Positions 33,076 to 41,481 of a stretch of 64,000 nt of DNA are shown here, one piece after another. The stretch comes from Palsa-504 sp963739135 (GTDB taxonomy: Bacteria > Actinomycetota > Actinomycetes > Streptosporangiales > Streptosporangiaceae), in assembly GCA_963739135.1 (NCBI GenBank), contig CAVTZG010000025.1, forward strand, positions 124,001-188,000. The letters are read 5' to 3'. How positions within the stretch are numbered: position 1 is the first letter of the stretch; each line of letters begins with the position of its first letter. The translations under genes were made by a program, and so were the position numbers. Under the pieces are notes generated by a model. It saw only the letters and a program-made list of their open reading frames with translations. It searched no databases and was not told where the DNA came from.

Positions 33076-33555
33076 ATGCCCGGTACCGACGACCGGCCGC
33101 GGTGGCTCAGCGATGAGGAACAGCAGGCCTGGCGAGCAACCGTTCACCTGAGCCAGTTGCTCATGCGCCAGCTTGACCGCGACCTGACCGCGCACGGGCT
33201 GAACGGCCACGACTACGAGATACTGGTCGAGCTGTCCGAGGCGCCCGATCACCGGCTCCGGATGACCGATCTCGCCGATGCCACCAGCCAGTCCCGGAGC
33301 CGGCTGTCGCACCAGATCTCACGCATGGAAAAGCGCGGCCTGGTCCGGCGCGACGAGTGCGAGGGCGACAAGCGGGGCACATTCGCCGTGCTGACCGCCA
33401 CCGGCGTCACCGCCATCGAGCGGGTGGCGCCGCATCACGTGGACAACGTCCGCCGTCACTTCATCGACCGGCTCACGCCCGCGCAGCTCGAAGAGGTCCG
33501 GTCCGCCTTCCAGCCCATCGTGGACTACCTCCGCAAGATCCGCGACCGCGACTAG
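33076..33555 (+). CDS. MarR-family transcriptional regulator
   Basis: 159-residue winged-helix dimer typical of MarR proteins. Helices HLSQLLMRQLDRDLTAHGL and GHDYEILVELSEAPDHRLRM lead into the recognition region LADATSQSRSRLSHQISRME and the wing GLVRRDECEGDKRGTFAVLT. ATG 33076 is preceded by AAGGTAG. Targets unknown; no divergent efflux or oxidoreductase gene is adjacent, so local self-regulation is the only inference available. Confidence 0.92.
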   Translation: MPGTDDRPRWLSDEEQQAWRATVHLSQLLMRQLDRDLTAHGLNGHDYEILVELSEAPDHRLRMTDLADATSQSRSRLSHQISRMEKRGLVRRDECEGDKRGTFAVLTATGVTAIERVAPHHVDNVRRHFIDRLTPAQLEEVRSAFQPIVDYLRKIRDRD

Positions 33556-33605
33556 CCCCCCGCTACGGCGACCCTCGCGGCGTTAGCCGCTATCCCGCGG
33601 CCCGC

Positions 33606-33625
33606 GAGGGGCCGCCAGGCCCCTC
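33606..33625. terminator. hairpin between marR and the GNAT gene
   Basis: GAGGGGCC (33606-33613) and GGCCCCTC (33618-33625) form a perfect 8-bp stem with a four-base loop, about 50 bases after the marR stop. It lies between convergent genes and lacks a T tract, as is common in actinobacteria. Confidence 0.6.
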
Positions 33626-33684
33626 CGGCCGCGCGATACTACGGCGAGCCACCGCGATCGGGGCGCGAAGCGCACCGGGGGGCT

Positions 33685-33704
33685 CCGGGGGGTCGTCCCC
33701 CCGG
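33685..33704 (-). terminator. hairpin directly after the GNAT stop
   Basis: CCGGGGGG-TCGT-CCCCCCGG is a perfect 8-bp GC stem ending one base before the GNAT gene's stop codon region (minus strand). Probable terminator shared with the convergent marR side. Confidence 0.6.
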
Positions 33705-33705
33705 G

Positions 33706-34560
33706 TCAAAACAGCACGGACATGAAGCGGCCGGTCTCGACGAAGCCGGCCCGCAGGTAGGCCGCCCGGGCCGGGGTATTGAAGTCGTTGACGTACAGCG
33801 ACACCAGCGGGGCGATCGAGCGGGAGGCCTCGGCCACGACCGCCGCCATGCCCGGCGCGGCCAGCCCCTGGCCGCGGCACTCCGGCCGGACCCAGACGCC
33901 CTGGATCTGGCACGCCTGCGGGGTGACCGCGCCGATCTCGGCCTTGAAGATCACCTGGCCATGCTCGATCCTGGCGAACGCCCGGCCGGACCTGATCAGC
34001 TGCTCGAGCCGGGCCCGGTAGGAGGCGCCGCCGTCTCCGATGGTCGGCGAGACGCCGACCTCCTCGGTGAACATCGCCACGCAGGCAGGCCACAGGATGT
34101 CCAGCTCGTCCATCCGGACCCGCCGGACCAGCGGGTCGGGCGCCACCGGCGGCGGCCCCGTGGTGACCATGACCGGCTGCACCGGCCGGATCTCCCGGGC
34201 CGGCCCCCACCGTGGCCGCAGCAGGGCCCACAGGGCCTGGACCTCGGCGGCCGGGCCGACCACGGACGAGCAGCGCCGCCCCTGCCGCAGGGCCCGGTCC
34301 GCGAAGGCCACCACCGCGTCCGACGTGGCCGCGACCGGGACCAGGTTGGCGCCGGCGTAGCAGAGGGATTCCAGCCGGCCGCCCGGCCCGTGGCCCCATA
34401 GCTGGGCACCCAGCCGGCCCGGTTGCAGGCCCAGGGCGCGGACCCGGGAGCTGACGAACACGTTCGTCACCGGATCGCGATCGCAGATGGCCAGCACCGC
34501 GGCATGGTCGCGCTCATCGAGCAGCCGTACCGTGGACCCGGGCGGCCTTACCCGCAACAT
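33706..34560 (-). CDS. DUF4081/GNAT-family acetyltransferase
   Basis: 284 residues: an N-terminal DUF4081 domain (LDERDHAAVLAICDRDPVTN, VFVSSRVRALGLQP) and a C-terminal GNAT domain with the acetyl-CoA loop VRPECRGQGLAAPGMAAVVA and VSLYVNDFNTPARAAYLRAG. In many actinobacteria this gene sits directly after ispG and before proS; here it is 7 kb from ispG. ATG 34560 is preferred over one five codons upstream. The acetyl acceptor is unknown. Confidence 0.88.
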   Translation of the reverse strand: MLRVRPPGSTVRLLDERDHAAVLAICDRDPVTNVFVSSRVRALGLQPGRLGAQLWGHGPGGRLESLCYAGANLVPVAATSDAVVAFADRALRQGRRCSSVVGPAAEVQALWALLRPRWGPAREIRPVQPVMVTTGPPPVAPDPLVRRVRMDELDILWPACVAMFTEEVGVSPTIGDGGASYRARLEQLIRSGRAFARIEHGQVIFKAEIGAVTPQACQIQGVWVRPECRGQGLAAPGMAAVVAEASRSIAPLVSLYVNDFNTPARAAYLRAGFVETGRFMSVLF

Positions 34561-34641
34561 ATTGCTAGCGTACACGGGGCGATAGCGCCGTAAATTCTCA
34601 TCCTGAACGGGCGTCAGGGTTGACGATCAGCGGCTGCCCGG

Positions 34642-36264
34642 CTAGCTGAGCGGCGTCGGATCTGGCTCGGCCGGGCACGTGGCGTTGACCAGCCCGGGGC
34701 CGTCCGGCAGGGCTCCGGTGGCCAGATAGGCGTTCACGTAGTTCTGCACGCACGTGTTCGACGGCTGCTCGAATGACTGCCCGTGGTTGCCGCCGTCCTC
34801 GACCACGACCATCCGCGCCGACGGCAGCAGCTTGTGGGCGTCCTGCGCGCCGGCGTACGGGGTGGCCGGGTCCAGCGTGCCCTGCAGCATCAAGATGCCG
34901 GGTAGTCCGGCGGCGCCGATCCTCAGCGGCTCGGCCGGGCCCTGCACCGGCCAGAACGCGCACGCGGCGTTGAACCAGGCGTTGCCCCAGGCGTAGAACC
35001 GCTCCGTCTTGTAGATCATCTCGGTGTCCGAGGTCCAGAAGGACCAGCTGCGCGGCCAGGCCACGTCCGAGCATTCGACCGCGTTGTAGACGGCGAACTC
35101 GTTCTCGTTCATCGCGCCGTAGGCCTGGTACTGGGCGACCAGGCCGCGGTCCTGCCCGGAGTTCAGGTACGACGACAGCGCCTGCGCCAGGCCGGGCCAC
35201 ACCTCGTCGAGGTAGCCGCTGGTCAGGAAGGTGTCATCGAGCTCGTCGGGCCCGACGATCCCGCCCGCCGGGGTCGCCGACAGCTGGTCACGGGCCCGGT
35301 AGTAGGCGGCCTGGACCTGCGCGGCGGTGCTGCCGAGCTGGTAGGTGCCGTTGTAACGGGCCACCCAGGCGTAGAACGCATCCAGCCGGCCCTGGAAGGC
35401 GTAATCCTGGTCAACGTTGTCGGTGTACCAGACCCCGGTGGGATCGACCGTGCTGTCCAGCACCATGCGCCGGACGCGCCCCGGGAAGAGGGTGGCGTAC
35501 ACCTGGCCGAGATAGGTGCCCCAGGAGAACGCGTAGTAGTTGATTTTCGCCACGCCGAACGCAGCCCGAATGGAGTCCATGTCGCGGGCCATGTCCTGGG
35601 TGGTCATGTAGGGAAGCAGCCAGCCGAACCTCTGCTCGCAGTCGCTGGCGTACATTTTCGCCCGGTTCACGAGCACCTGCTCGGCGGCGGCGCTGGACGG
35701 GTCGTAGTTCGGCCGGGGACCGGAGAAGAAGCCCGGGTCACAGCTCAGCGAGGGCACGGACGAGCCGACGCCGCGGGGGTCGAAGCCGACCATGTCGTAG
35801 TCCCTGGCCACGTCCCGCGTGAGCCCCTGGGCTAGGGCCGGCGCCCACGGCAGCCCACTGGCGCCGGGACCGCCCGGATTGACCAGCATGATCCCCTGCT
35901 GCTGGCTGCGCGGGGCGGTAGCGGGAACCATGTCCAGCGCGAGGGTGATGTGCCTGCCGCCGGGATCGGCGTAGTTCAGCGGCACGCTCAGCATGGCGCA
36001 GTCGGGCACGCCCATGTGAGCGAGCTGCGCGGAGCAGAGATGCCAGTGCAGCGTGCTGTGGGTCGGGACGATGGGGCCGTCAGCCTGCGCGCTGGCCGCG
36101 GACCGGCCGGGCGACGTGCTGGCCGGTGCGGGACTGGACGGCGGGGCGGCGGTGGAGCCCGCGGAGGTGCAGGCGGTGACGGCCAGCAGGGCGGCCATCC
36201 CGGCGGTCAGCGCCGCCGCTCGGCCGCCCCGGGGAGGCATCGGCATCCCCCCATGATGCCCCAT
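34642..36264 (-). CDS. secreted alpha/beta-hydrolase (tripeptidyl aminopeptidase-like)
   Basis: 540-residue exported hydrolase related to Streptomyces SlpD/SlpE and Tap peptidases. The signal peptide has a lipobox-like LLAVTAC followed by a Ser/Thr/Pro linker, so it is probably a lipoprotein. Nucleophile elbow AFSWGTYLG, oxyanion-side NPGGPGASG, Asp in QGTLDPATPYAGA and His in GGNHGQ complete a Ser-Asp-His triad. Start ATG 36264, with another ATG six codons later. It stands alone between the GNAT and the sugar transporter genes. Peptide substrates are an inference from family. Confidence 0.9.
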   Translation of the reverse strand: MGHHGGMPMPPRGGRAAALTAGMAALLAVTACTSAGSTAAPPSSPAPASTSPGRSAASAQADGPIVPTHSTLHWHLCSAQLAHMGVPDCAMLSVPLNYADPGGRHITLALDMVPATAPRSQQQGIMLVNPGGPGASGLPWAPALAQGLTRDVARDYDMVGFDPRGVGSSVPSLSCDPGFFSGPRPNYDPSSAAAEQVLVNRAKMYASDCEQRFGWLLPYMTTQDMARDMDSIRAAFGVAKINYYAFSWGTYLGQVYATLFPGRVRRMVLDSTVDPTGVWYTDNVDQDYAFQGRLDAFYAWVARYNGTYQLGSTAAQVQAAYYRARDQLSATPAGGIVGPDELDDTFLTSGYLDEVWPGLAQALSSYLNSGQDRGLVAQYQAYGAMNENEFAVYNAVECSDVAWPRSWSFWTSDTEMIYKTERFYAWGNAWFNAACAFWPVQGPAEPLRIGAAGLPGILMLQGTLDPATPYAGAQDAHKLLPSARMVVVEDGGNHGQSFEQPSNTCVQNYVNAYLATGALPDGPGLVNATCPAEPDPTPLS

Positions 36265-36303
36265 GACGTCATGCGGTCTGGCCCGGCCGGACGGCGACCG
36301 CTG

Positions 36304-37122
36304 CTACGGCCGCTGCGACTCAGCGCGCTGGCGTTCCTCGAGGGCTTTCCGGTACTCGGCCACCACCAGCTCGGTGAGTTCCTCGGCTGAGGTGTCGGCG
36401 GTGCGCTTGTCCAGCGTGATCTGGCCGCCCTGGATCAGGTTGACCCGGTCGCACACCTCGAGCACGTGCGCGTAGTTGTGCGCGATGATGATGATCGAGA
36501 CGTCGCCCTCGTGCTTGAGCCGCGTGATCAGGTCCAGGATGATCGCGCCTTCCTTGACGCCCATCGCGGCCAGCGGCTCGTCCAGGAGCAGGATCTTCGG
36601 GTGGGAGAACACCGACCGGGCCACCGCGACCGCCTGGCGCTGGCCGCCGGAGAGCGTGGCCACCGGAGCGTTCACCGACGGGATCCGCACGCCCATCTCG
36701 TCCAGATGTTCCTTGGCCTCCTTGCGCATGACGCGGTTGCGCACCAGCGGCCAGCGGACCACCTCCCGGTTGAGGAACATGTTCTGGAACACGGTCAGCT
36801 GGTTGACCAGGGCAAGGTCCTGGTAGACGGCGTCGATGCCGAGCGACCTGGCGTGGTCGACCGACTTGAGCACGACTTCCTTGCCGTCGAGGAAGATCTG
36901 CCCGGAGGTGGGGGGCTGGAAGCCGCACAGGATCTTGAGCAGGGTGGACTTGCCCGCGCCGTTGTCGCCGATGAGCCCGAGCACCTCGGCGCGGCCCAGC
37001 CGCAGGCTCACGTCCGTCAGCGCGGTCACCACGCCGTAGTTCTTGGAGATGCGCTCGGCCCGGAGGACCTCTTCGCCCTGGCCCGCGGGTCCGGCCGCTG
37101 CGTCCGGTGTCGCCGAAGTCAT
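36304..37122 (-). CDS. sugar ABC transporter ATP-binding protein, single domain
   Basis: 272-residue ATPase with one ABC domain: Walker A GDNGAGKSTLLK, Q-loop VYQDLALVNQ, signature LSGGQRQAVAVARSV, Walker B ILLLDEPLAAMG and His in IIIAHNYAHV. Most ribose-class (CUT2) importers use a double-domain ATPase; this one resembles the single-domain FrcA type. It follows the permease gene by one base and ends the operon SBP-permease-ATPase. Confidence 0.93.
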   Translation of the reverse strand: MTSATPDAAAGPAGQGEEVLRAERISKNYGVVTALTDVSLRLGRAEVLGLIGDNGAGKSTLLKILCGFQPPTSGQIFLDGKEVVLKSVDHARSLGIDAVYQDLALVNQLTVFQNMFLNREVVRWPLVRNRVMRKEAKEHLDEMGVRIPSVNAPVATLSGGQRQAVAVARSVFSHPKILLLDEPLAAMGVKEGAIILDLITRLKHEGDVSIIIIAHNYAHVLEVCDRVNLIQGGQITLDKRTADTSAEELTELVVAEYRKALEERQRAESQRP

Positions 37123-37123
37123 G

Positions 37124-38170
37124 TCAGCTCTGTCCCCTTTCCCGCAGCTTGGTGAGCTGTACGTTCAGGACCATGGCGGCGAGGATCGCGGCACCGAAGA
37201 CGATGTTCAGCGTGTCGGCGCTCACGCCGATGAGCGGGAACCCGTCGAGCAGGATGCCCAGCACTATGGCGCCGAGGAAGGCGCCGATGATCGTCCCCGA
37301 GCCGCCCAGCATCGCGGTGCCGCCGATCACCGCCGCGGTGACCCCGTAGAACATCGGCTGGTATGAGCCCGCGGTGGGGGCGATGTTGTTCGTGAAGTAC
37401 ATGGTCTGCAGGCCGACGAGCGAGCCGAGCAACCCGGTGAGCATGAAGTTGCCGTACTTGATCCGGCCCACGTGGATGCCTGCCTCCCGTGCCCCGAGCT
37501 GGTTCCCGCCCACGGAGACGGTGTGCAGGCCCCAGCGGGTCCGGGTCAGCAGGATCTGGAACACCGCGGTGAGCACGACCGCCCAGGTGATCCAGGCCCA
37601 CGAATAGCTCTCGAGCCACTTGCCGATGCCCATCACTTCCGCCGGGATGGCGGCGGGCTCGTCGTGGGAGGTCGTGTCGATGAGCCCCAGCAGGATGAAC
37701 CCGGTGCCCAGCGTGGTGATGAACGAGGGCACTCCGACCGTGACCGTAAAGAAGCCGTTGATCACGCCGACCACGACCCCGAGCAGCAGCGCCATGAACA
37801 TCGCGAGCAGGCCGGGGAAGTGGTAGAAGGCGATCAGGTAGTACATGAGGTAGGGGGCGAACCCGACGACGAAGCCCACCGACAGGTCGATCTCGCCGCA
37901 GATAAGCAGCATGACCTCGCCCAGCGCGATGATGATGATGGGCGCCGCGTTCTCGCTGAACAGCGTGACCAGGTTCGCCTTCGAGGTGAAGTTCGATCCC
38001 TGAACGATCGCGAAGTACAGGAAGAGCGCCACGGCCACCAAGAACACCGTGGCCTCGCGCTGCCGCGCGAACATCCTCAGAGCGCGCATCACCGGGCTGC
38101 CAGAGCCACCCGCTGGCCCGCCCGGAAGGGCACCGGTCGTCCCTACGGATTGCTCGACGGTGTCACTCAC
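37124..38170 (-). CDS. sugar ABC transporter permease (ribose class)
   Basis: 348-residue membrane protein of the BPL_permease family with eight to ten helices. Family blocks are LLICGEIDLSVGFVVGFAPY, VGVPSFITTLGTGFILLGLI, VSVGGNQLGAREAGIHVGRI and GGTAMLGGSGTIIGAFLGAI. GTG 38170 follows a GGAGATGGG stretch. A 39-base hairpin separates it from the binding-protein gene upstream. It forms the membrane channel with the neighbouring single-domain ATPase. Confidence 0.93.
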   Translation of the reverse strand: MSDTVEQSVGTTGALPGGPAGGSGSPVMRALRMFARQREATVFLVAVALFLYFAIVQGSNFTSKANLVTLFSENAAPIIIIALGEVMLLICGEIDLSVGFVVGFAPYLMYYLIAFYHFPGLLAMFMALLLGVVVGVINGFFTVTVGVPSFITTLGTGFILLGLIDTTSHDEPAAIPAEVMGIGKWLESYSWAWITWAVVLTAVFQILLTRTRWGLHTVSVGGNQLGAREAGIHVGRIKYGNFMLTGLLGSLVGLQTMYFTNNIAPTAGSYQPMFYGVTAAVIGGTAMLGGSGTIIGAFLGAIVLGILLDGFPLIGVSADTLNIVFGAAILAAMVLNVQLTKLRERGQS

Positions 38171-38306
38171 GTGGACCCATCTCCGCTCTTCACCCTCTCT
38201 GGCCGCCGGCGAGAGATCGTTCCCGTCGGAGGTCGCCGTAGCGCTGCCGGTTCCGCTTCCTCCAAGCGCGACCCGCCGCAGCGGAGCCTCGACCTAGCCT
38301 ACGTCT

Positions 38307-38345
38307 GCGGTGGCGGGGAGGCCCGTTGGCCTGCCCCGCCACCGC
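38307..38345 (-). terminator. attenuator-like hairpin between SBP and permease genes
   Basis: GCGGTGGCGGGG (38307-38318) pairs with 38334-38345, enclosing a further GGCC/GGCC stem and a CGTT loop. It begins ten bases after the binding-protein stop, with no T tract, and precedes the permease start by about 135 bases. The likely effect is more binding protein than membrane components. Confidence 0.65.
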
Positions 38346-38355
38346 GTACAGGACG

Positions 38356-39537
38356 TCAGGTGCTCGTCGTCGCCTGCGGCTGGTTGATGGGCCCGGAGGG
38401 CCGCGGCAGGTACTGCTGGGCCGACGATCCGCCCTGGAACCGGCTGTTCTTCAGGAACTGGCTGACGTTGCCCTTGTTCAGCACGGTCAGGCCGGTGTCG
38501 GTGTCCGGCGGCGCCAGCTGGCCGCCGGACAGGTTGTACAGGTATATGTACAGCACCGGCAGGAAGCCCTGCAGGTAGGGGTCCTGGAAGATGCTGAAGT
38601 TGACCGTGCCGGCCGACAGGGCGGCGAGCGTCCGCGGGTCGGTGTCGAAGCCGCCGGCCGGGATCTTCAGGCCGGATCCCGCGAGGGCGCCGGCGAGGTT
38701 CGCGGTGGAACCGGAGTCCACGGCGAACGCGCCCTTGAGGGTGGACTTGTGCCCGAGCATGTACGACTTCTCCGTCGACAGCTCGGTGGCGTCGACCGTG
38801 CTGGTCCCCACCTCGGCCACCTGGTAGCTGCTGCCGAGCACCGACACCGCGCCGTCGTAGCGGGGCTGGATGTTGCCGGTTCCCGGGGTGGCGATGAAGA
38901 TCGCGATGTGCCCGCCGCCGGGTATGAGCGTCTTGATCTGGTTGCCCATGGCCTGCCCGGACAGGTAGAGCGCCTGCCCGACGTAGGCCAGCCGGTTGGT
39001 GCCGATCTCGGGTACTCCGTGGGAGTAAATACCGTCGGCGTTGTAGGTGAGCACCGGGATGCCGTCGTTCATCGCGTTCGACACCACCCCGGTGAAGGCG
39101 GTGTTCGAAATGCACGCCAGCGCGATCCCGTCCGCCTTGGCGGAGATCGCGGAGTTCATGAAGCTGATCATGTTGGCTTCGTTGGAGTTGGGGTCCCCGC
39201 CCCAGTTCGGCGTGGGCAGGCCGAGGAGGGCTGCCGCGTCGGCGTACCCGTATTTCGTGGGGGTGAAGAACTGGTTGGTGTCGGCGTGGTTGACGAACCA
39301 GAACTTCCAGGCCGGCGTCTTCGGGAAGTTCCCGGCCACCGCCGCCGCCGACGACGACGTGCTCGTCGAACTGGCGCTGCTGGAGCTGGACGAGCTGCAC
39401 GCCGCGATCAGCGCCGAAGCGGCCGCGGTCGCGCTGAACAGTCCGGCCCCCTCGATCAGCCGACGGCGAGAAGGCCCGTCCTTCATGTTGAGGGTCTCAA
39501 TCGCTTCATCGACTACCGGGTCGACCTTTTTCTTCAT
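38356..39537 (-). CDS. sugar ABC transporter substrate-binding lipoprotein
   Basis: 393 residues. The N-terminus KKKVDPVVDEAIETLNMKDG precedes a twin-arginine signal (SRRRLIEGAGLFSATAAASA) with lipobox LIAAC, then a long Ser/Thr run and a type-I periplasmic binding fold (WKFWFVNHADTNQFFTPTKY, DGIALACISNTAFTG, DGIPVLTYNADG). ATG 39537 is set by GGAGGTCCTT just upstream. First gene of the operon with permease and ATPase. The bound sugar or polyol cannot be read from the sequence. Confidence 0.93.
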   Translation of the reverse strand: MKKKVDPVVDEAIETLNMKDGPSRRRLIEGAGLFSATAAASALIAACSSSSSSSASSTSTSSSAAAVAGNFPKTPAWKFWFVNHADTNQFFTPTKYGYADAAALLGLPTPNWGGDPNSNEANMISFMNSAISAKADGIALACISNTAFTGVVSNAMNDGIPVLTYNADGIYSHGVPEIGTNRLAYVGQALYLSGQAMGNQIKTLIPGGGHIAIFIATPGTGNIQPRYDGAVSVLGSSYQVAEVGTSTVDATELSTEKSYMLGHKSTLKGAFAVDSGSTANLAGALAGSGLKIPAGGFDTDPRTLAALSAGTVNFSIFQDPYLQGFLPVLYIYLYNLSGGQLAPPDTDTGLTVLNKGNVSQFLKNSRFQGGSSAQQYLPRPSGPINQPQATTST

Positions 39538-40009
39538 GTAAGGACCTCCATGGAATTTCCCGGGACGGGGTACTCTCCCGGGCCAGGCCCGCGGAGTGCG
39601 CGGCGAGTCCCGTCGGCTTCGTCGCGGGAGAGATAACGCGATGACACGCTTATTCCGATGTTCACAACGCTGGTTCATCTGCCGTTACCGAACCGTCTTC
39701 GAACACGGTCGTATTGCGCGGCCCTGACAAACCGCGGTTGACGCTAAATCTGTTCATGATCGCCTGTCAAGGCACCACACAGTCTTGATAAGGGAACGAT
39801 CCCGTTTCGATATCAGCCTCGGCATAAGGGCGCACATCTTTCGTAAGGATGGGGGGCCATAGCCTGCGTAAGCCTCGATTTGCTGCGCCCTCCCCTCGCC
39901 TGTCCCGGTGGACGGTCCGGTCCTGCTGCCTAACGGGTAACTACACGCAACCACAGCGTCATCAGCACCACGGTGATCAATTCATTACGGACAAGCACGT
40001 GTGCGATGA

Positions 40010-40023
40010 TGTTAACGTTAACA
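40010..40023. promoter_or_regulatory. 14-bp palindromic operator, LacI-like
   Basis: TGTTAACGTTAACA is a perfect palindrome with a central CG, the hallmark of LacI-family operators, set in an AT-richer patch. It lies about 470 bases from the sugar binding-protein start and 490 from the DeoR gene. No LacI gene is in the window, so the binder may be encoded elsewhere, or be the DeoR protein. Confidence 0.55.
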
Positions 40024-40179
40024 AGTCACTATACGGCAACGAAAGCGAAACACCATCGATACGCTCCACCTGTTTCGCGAGGCAGTCGGCGCCCGCCGCC
40101 GAGCCGCGGCTGAGCCTGGCCGCTCAGGTACGCCTCCCTCTCCCCACCCGCCCCAAAATCGGCGTGGATCCGGGTTCCT

Positions 40180-40217
40180 GGGTGGATCCAGTGCATCCCA
40201 GTCCCCCGGATCCACCC
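40180..40217. repeat. 10-bp inverted repeat with 18-base loop
   Basis: GGGTGGATCC (40180-40189) and GGATCCACCC (40208-40217) are exact inverted copies; another TGGATCC lies just upstream at 40165. It could be an operator pair or a leader hairpin of the DeoR transcript. Confidence 0.55.
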
Positions 40218-40514
40218 CGAAGCCTGAATCCTCCCCGCAAATCGCGCCTGGCCACCCGGGACCCGGGCCAGGTCACGCTCATCACTTTGAGCCGGCAGGT
40301 CATCACGGACTGAGGGAGCAATGCGGAATCTCACAGGTAACCTCCTGGATCACCTCAGATTCACCCGCTAACCTGCGTCGCAGAAATCCATCCGGTTCGG
40401 ACATCCGCACCCGGAACCGAACACGGGCGGCAAACGTCTCAGTGGGGACGGATGACGTCTTCGCGGGCCACCGCACGGGCCCCGGCGCCATCCAGTGAAG
40501 GAGGGGACGCAGGA

Positions 40515-41330
40515 ATGCTCGCCCGACATCGCCAGTCGCTCATTCTGCAGGCCGTCAGGAGCGACGGCAGCGCACGTGTCAGTGACCTCACCCAGCGCCT
40601 CGGCGTATCTGACATGACGATCCGCAGGGACCTCGAGGTACTGGCCCGCGATGGCCTAGTGGAGAAGGTGCACGGCGGCGCGGTGCTGCCCGGCACGCCA
40701 TCGAGTCATGAGCCGAGTTTCGACGCGAAGCTGGTGCTGGAACGGCCGGAGAAGACCGCGATCGCCCGCGCGGCCGCGAGCCTGGTCACGCCGGGCACCG
40801 CGATAGCGCTGGCCGCGGGGACGACCACCTTCGCGCTCGCACAGTGCCTGCTCGACGTGCCCGGCCTGACTATCGTGACCAACTCGCTGCGCGTCACGAA
40901 CCTGTTCAGCGGGACCCGGGGCATAGACGGCACGTCCGACTCTGTGGTGCTGACCGGCGGCGTGCGCACGCCCTCAGACGCGCTGGTCGGCCCGATCGCC
41001 GACCTGACCATCCGCTCGCTCCACTTCGACCTGCTCTTCCTCGGCTGCCACGGCTTCGACGCCGACGCCGGGCTCACCACCCCCAACCTGGCCGAGGCCG
41101 AGACCAACCGGACCTTCATCCGGGTCGCGCGCCGGGTCGTGGTGCTGGCCGACCACACCAAGTGGGGCCTGGTCAGCCTGAGCTCGTTCGCGCGGCTGGA
41201 CGAGATCGATGTGCTGATCACCGATGACATGCTGCCCGCCGACGCCCGGGCCCAGACCGCCGACCAGGTCGGCGAGATGATTTACGCGGAGGGCATGACG
41301 GCCGCCCCGGCGCACCGCCAGGCCGGATAA
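40515..41330 (+). CDS. DeoR-family transcriptional regulator
   Basis: 271 residues. The N-terminal DeoR helix-turn-helix is ARHRQSLILQAVRSDGSARV and MTIRRDLEVLARDGLVEKVH; the C-terminal sugar-phosphate sensing domain has LAAGTTTFALAQCL, TNSLRVTNLF and VVVLADHTKWG, a family signature. ATG 40515 is chosen because AAGGAGG is 11 bases upstream. It diverges from the ribose-class sugar operon, so it probably represses that operon until a phosphorylated sugar accumulates. No sugar kinase is adjacent. Confidence 0.92.
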   Translation: MLARHRQSLILQAVRSDGSARVSDLTQRLGVSDMTIRRDLEVLARDGLVEKVHGGAVLPGTPSSHEPSFDAKLVLERPEKTAIARAAASLVTPGTAIALAAGTTTFALAQCLLDVPGLTIVTNSLRVTNLFSGTRGIDGTSDSVVLTGGVRTPSDALVGPIADLTIRSLHFDLLFLGCHGFDADAGLTTPNLAEAETNRTFIRVARRVVVLADHTKWGLVSLSSFARLDEIDVLITDDMLPADARAQTADQVGEMIYAEGMTAAPAHRQAG

Positions 41331-41394
41331 GCAGCCGCGGTTTGCGTCGGCGCGGGGCGGGGGTGGGCCTCGGTGCGCACAGGGGTGACCGGCC

Positions 41395-41462
41395 GGGGTG
41401 AGCGTCCGCGCGGGGGCGGGTGAGCGGCCGCGGCGGGGCGGGGTGAGCGGCCGCGGGGGGTT
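41395..41462. repeat. GC-rich imperfect repeats between deoR and ispG
   Basis: Three imperfect copies of a GGGGTGAGCGGCCGCGG-like unit fill the gap between the convergent DeoR and ispG genes. No reading frame through it is credible; it may act in termination. Confidence 0.6.
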
Positions 41463-41481
41463 AGCAGGTGGCGACCCGGGG

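Larger units (their letters stand above)
39538..40514. other. 977-bp divergent control region between sugar operon and DeoR gene
   Basis: No credible gene. The stretch 39640-40080 is clearly AT-richer than the rest of the window. It contains a 14-bp perfect palindrome (40010-40023), a long inverted repeat built on GGATCC (40180-40217), and direct CGTAAG-type short repeats near 39841-39871. It probably holds promoters for both directions and several binding sites. Confidence 0.65.
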
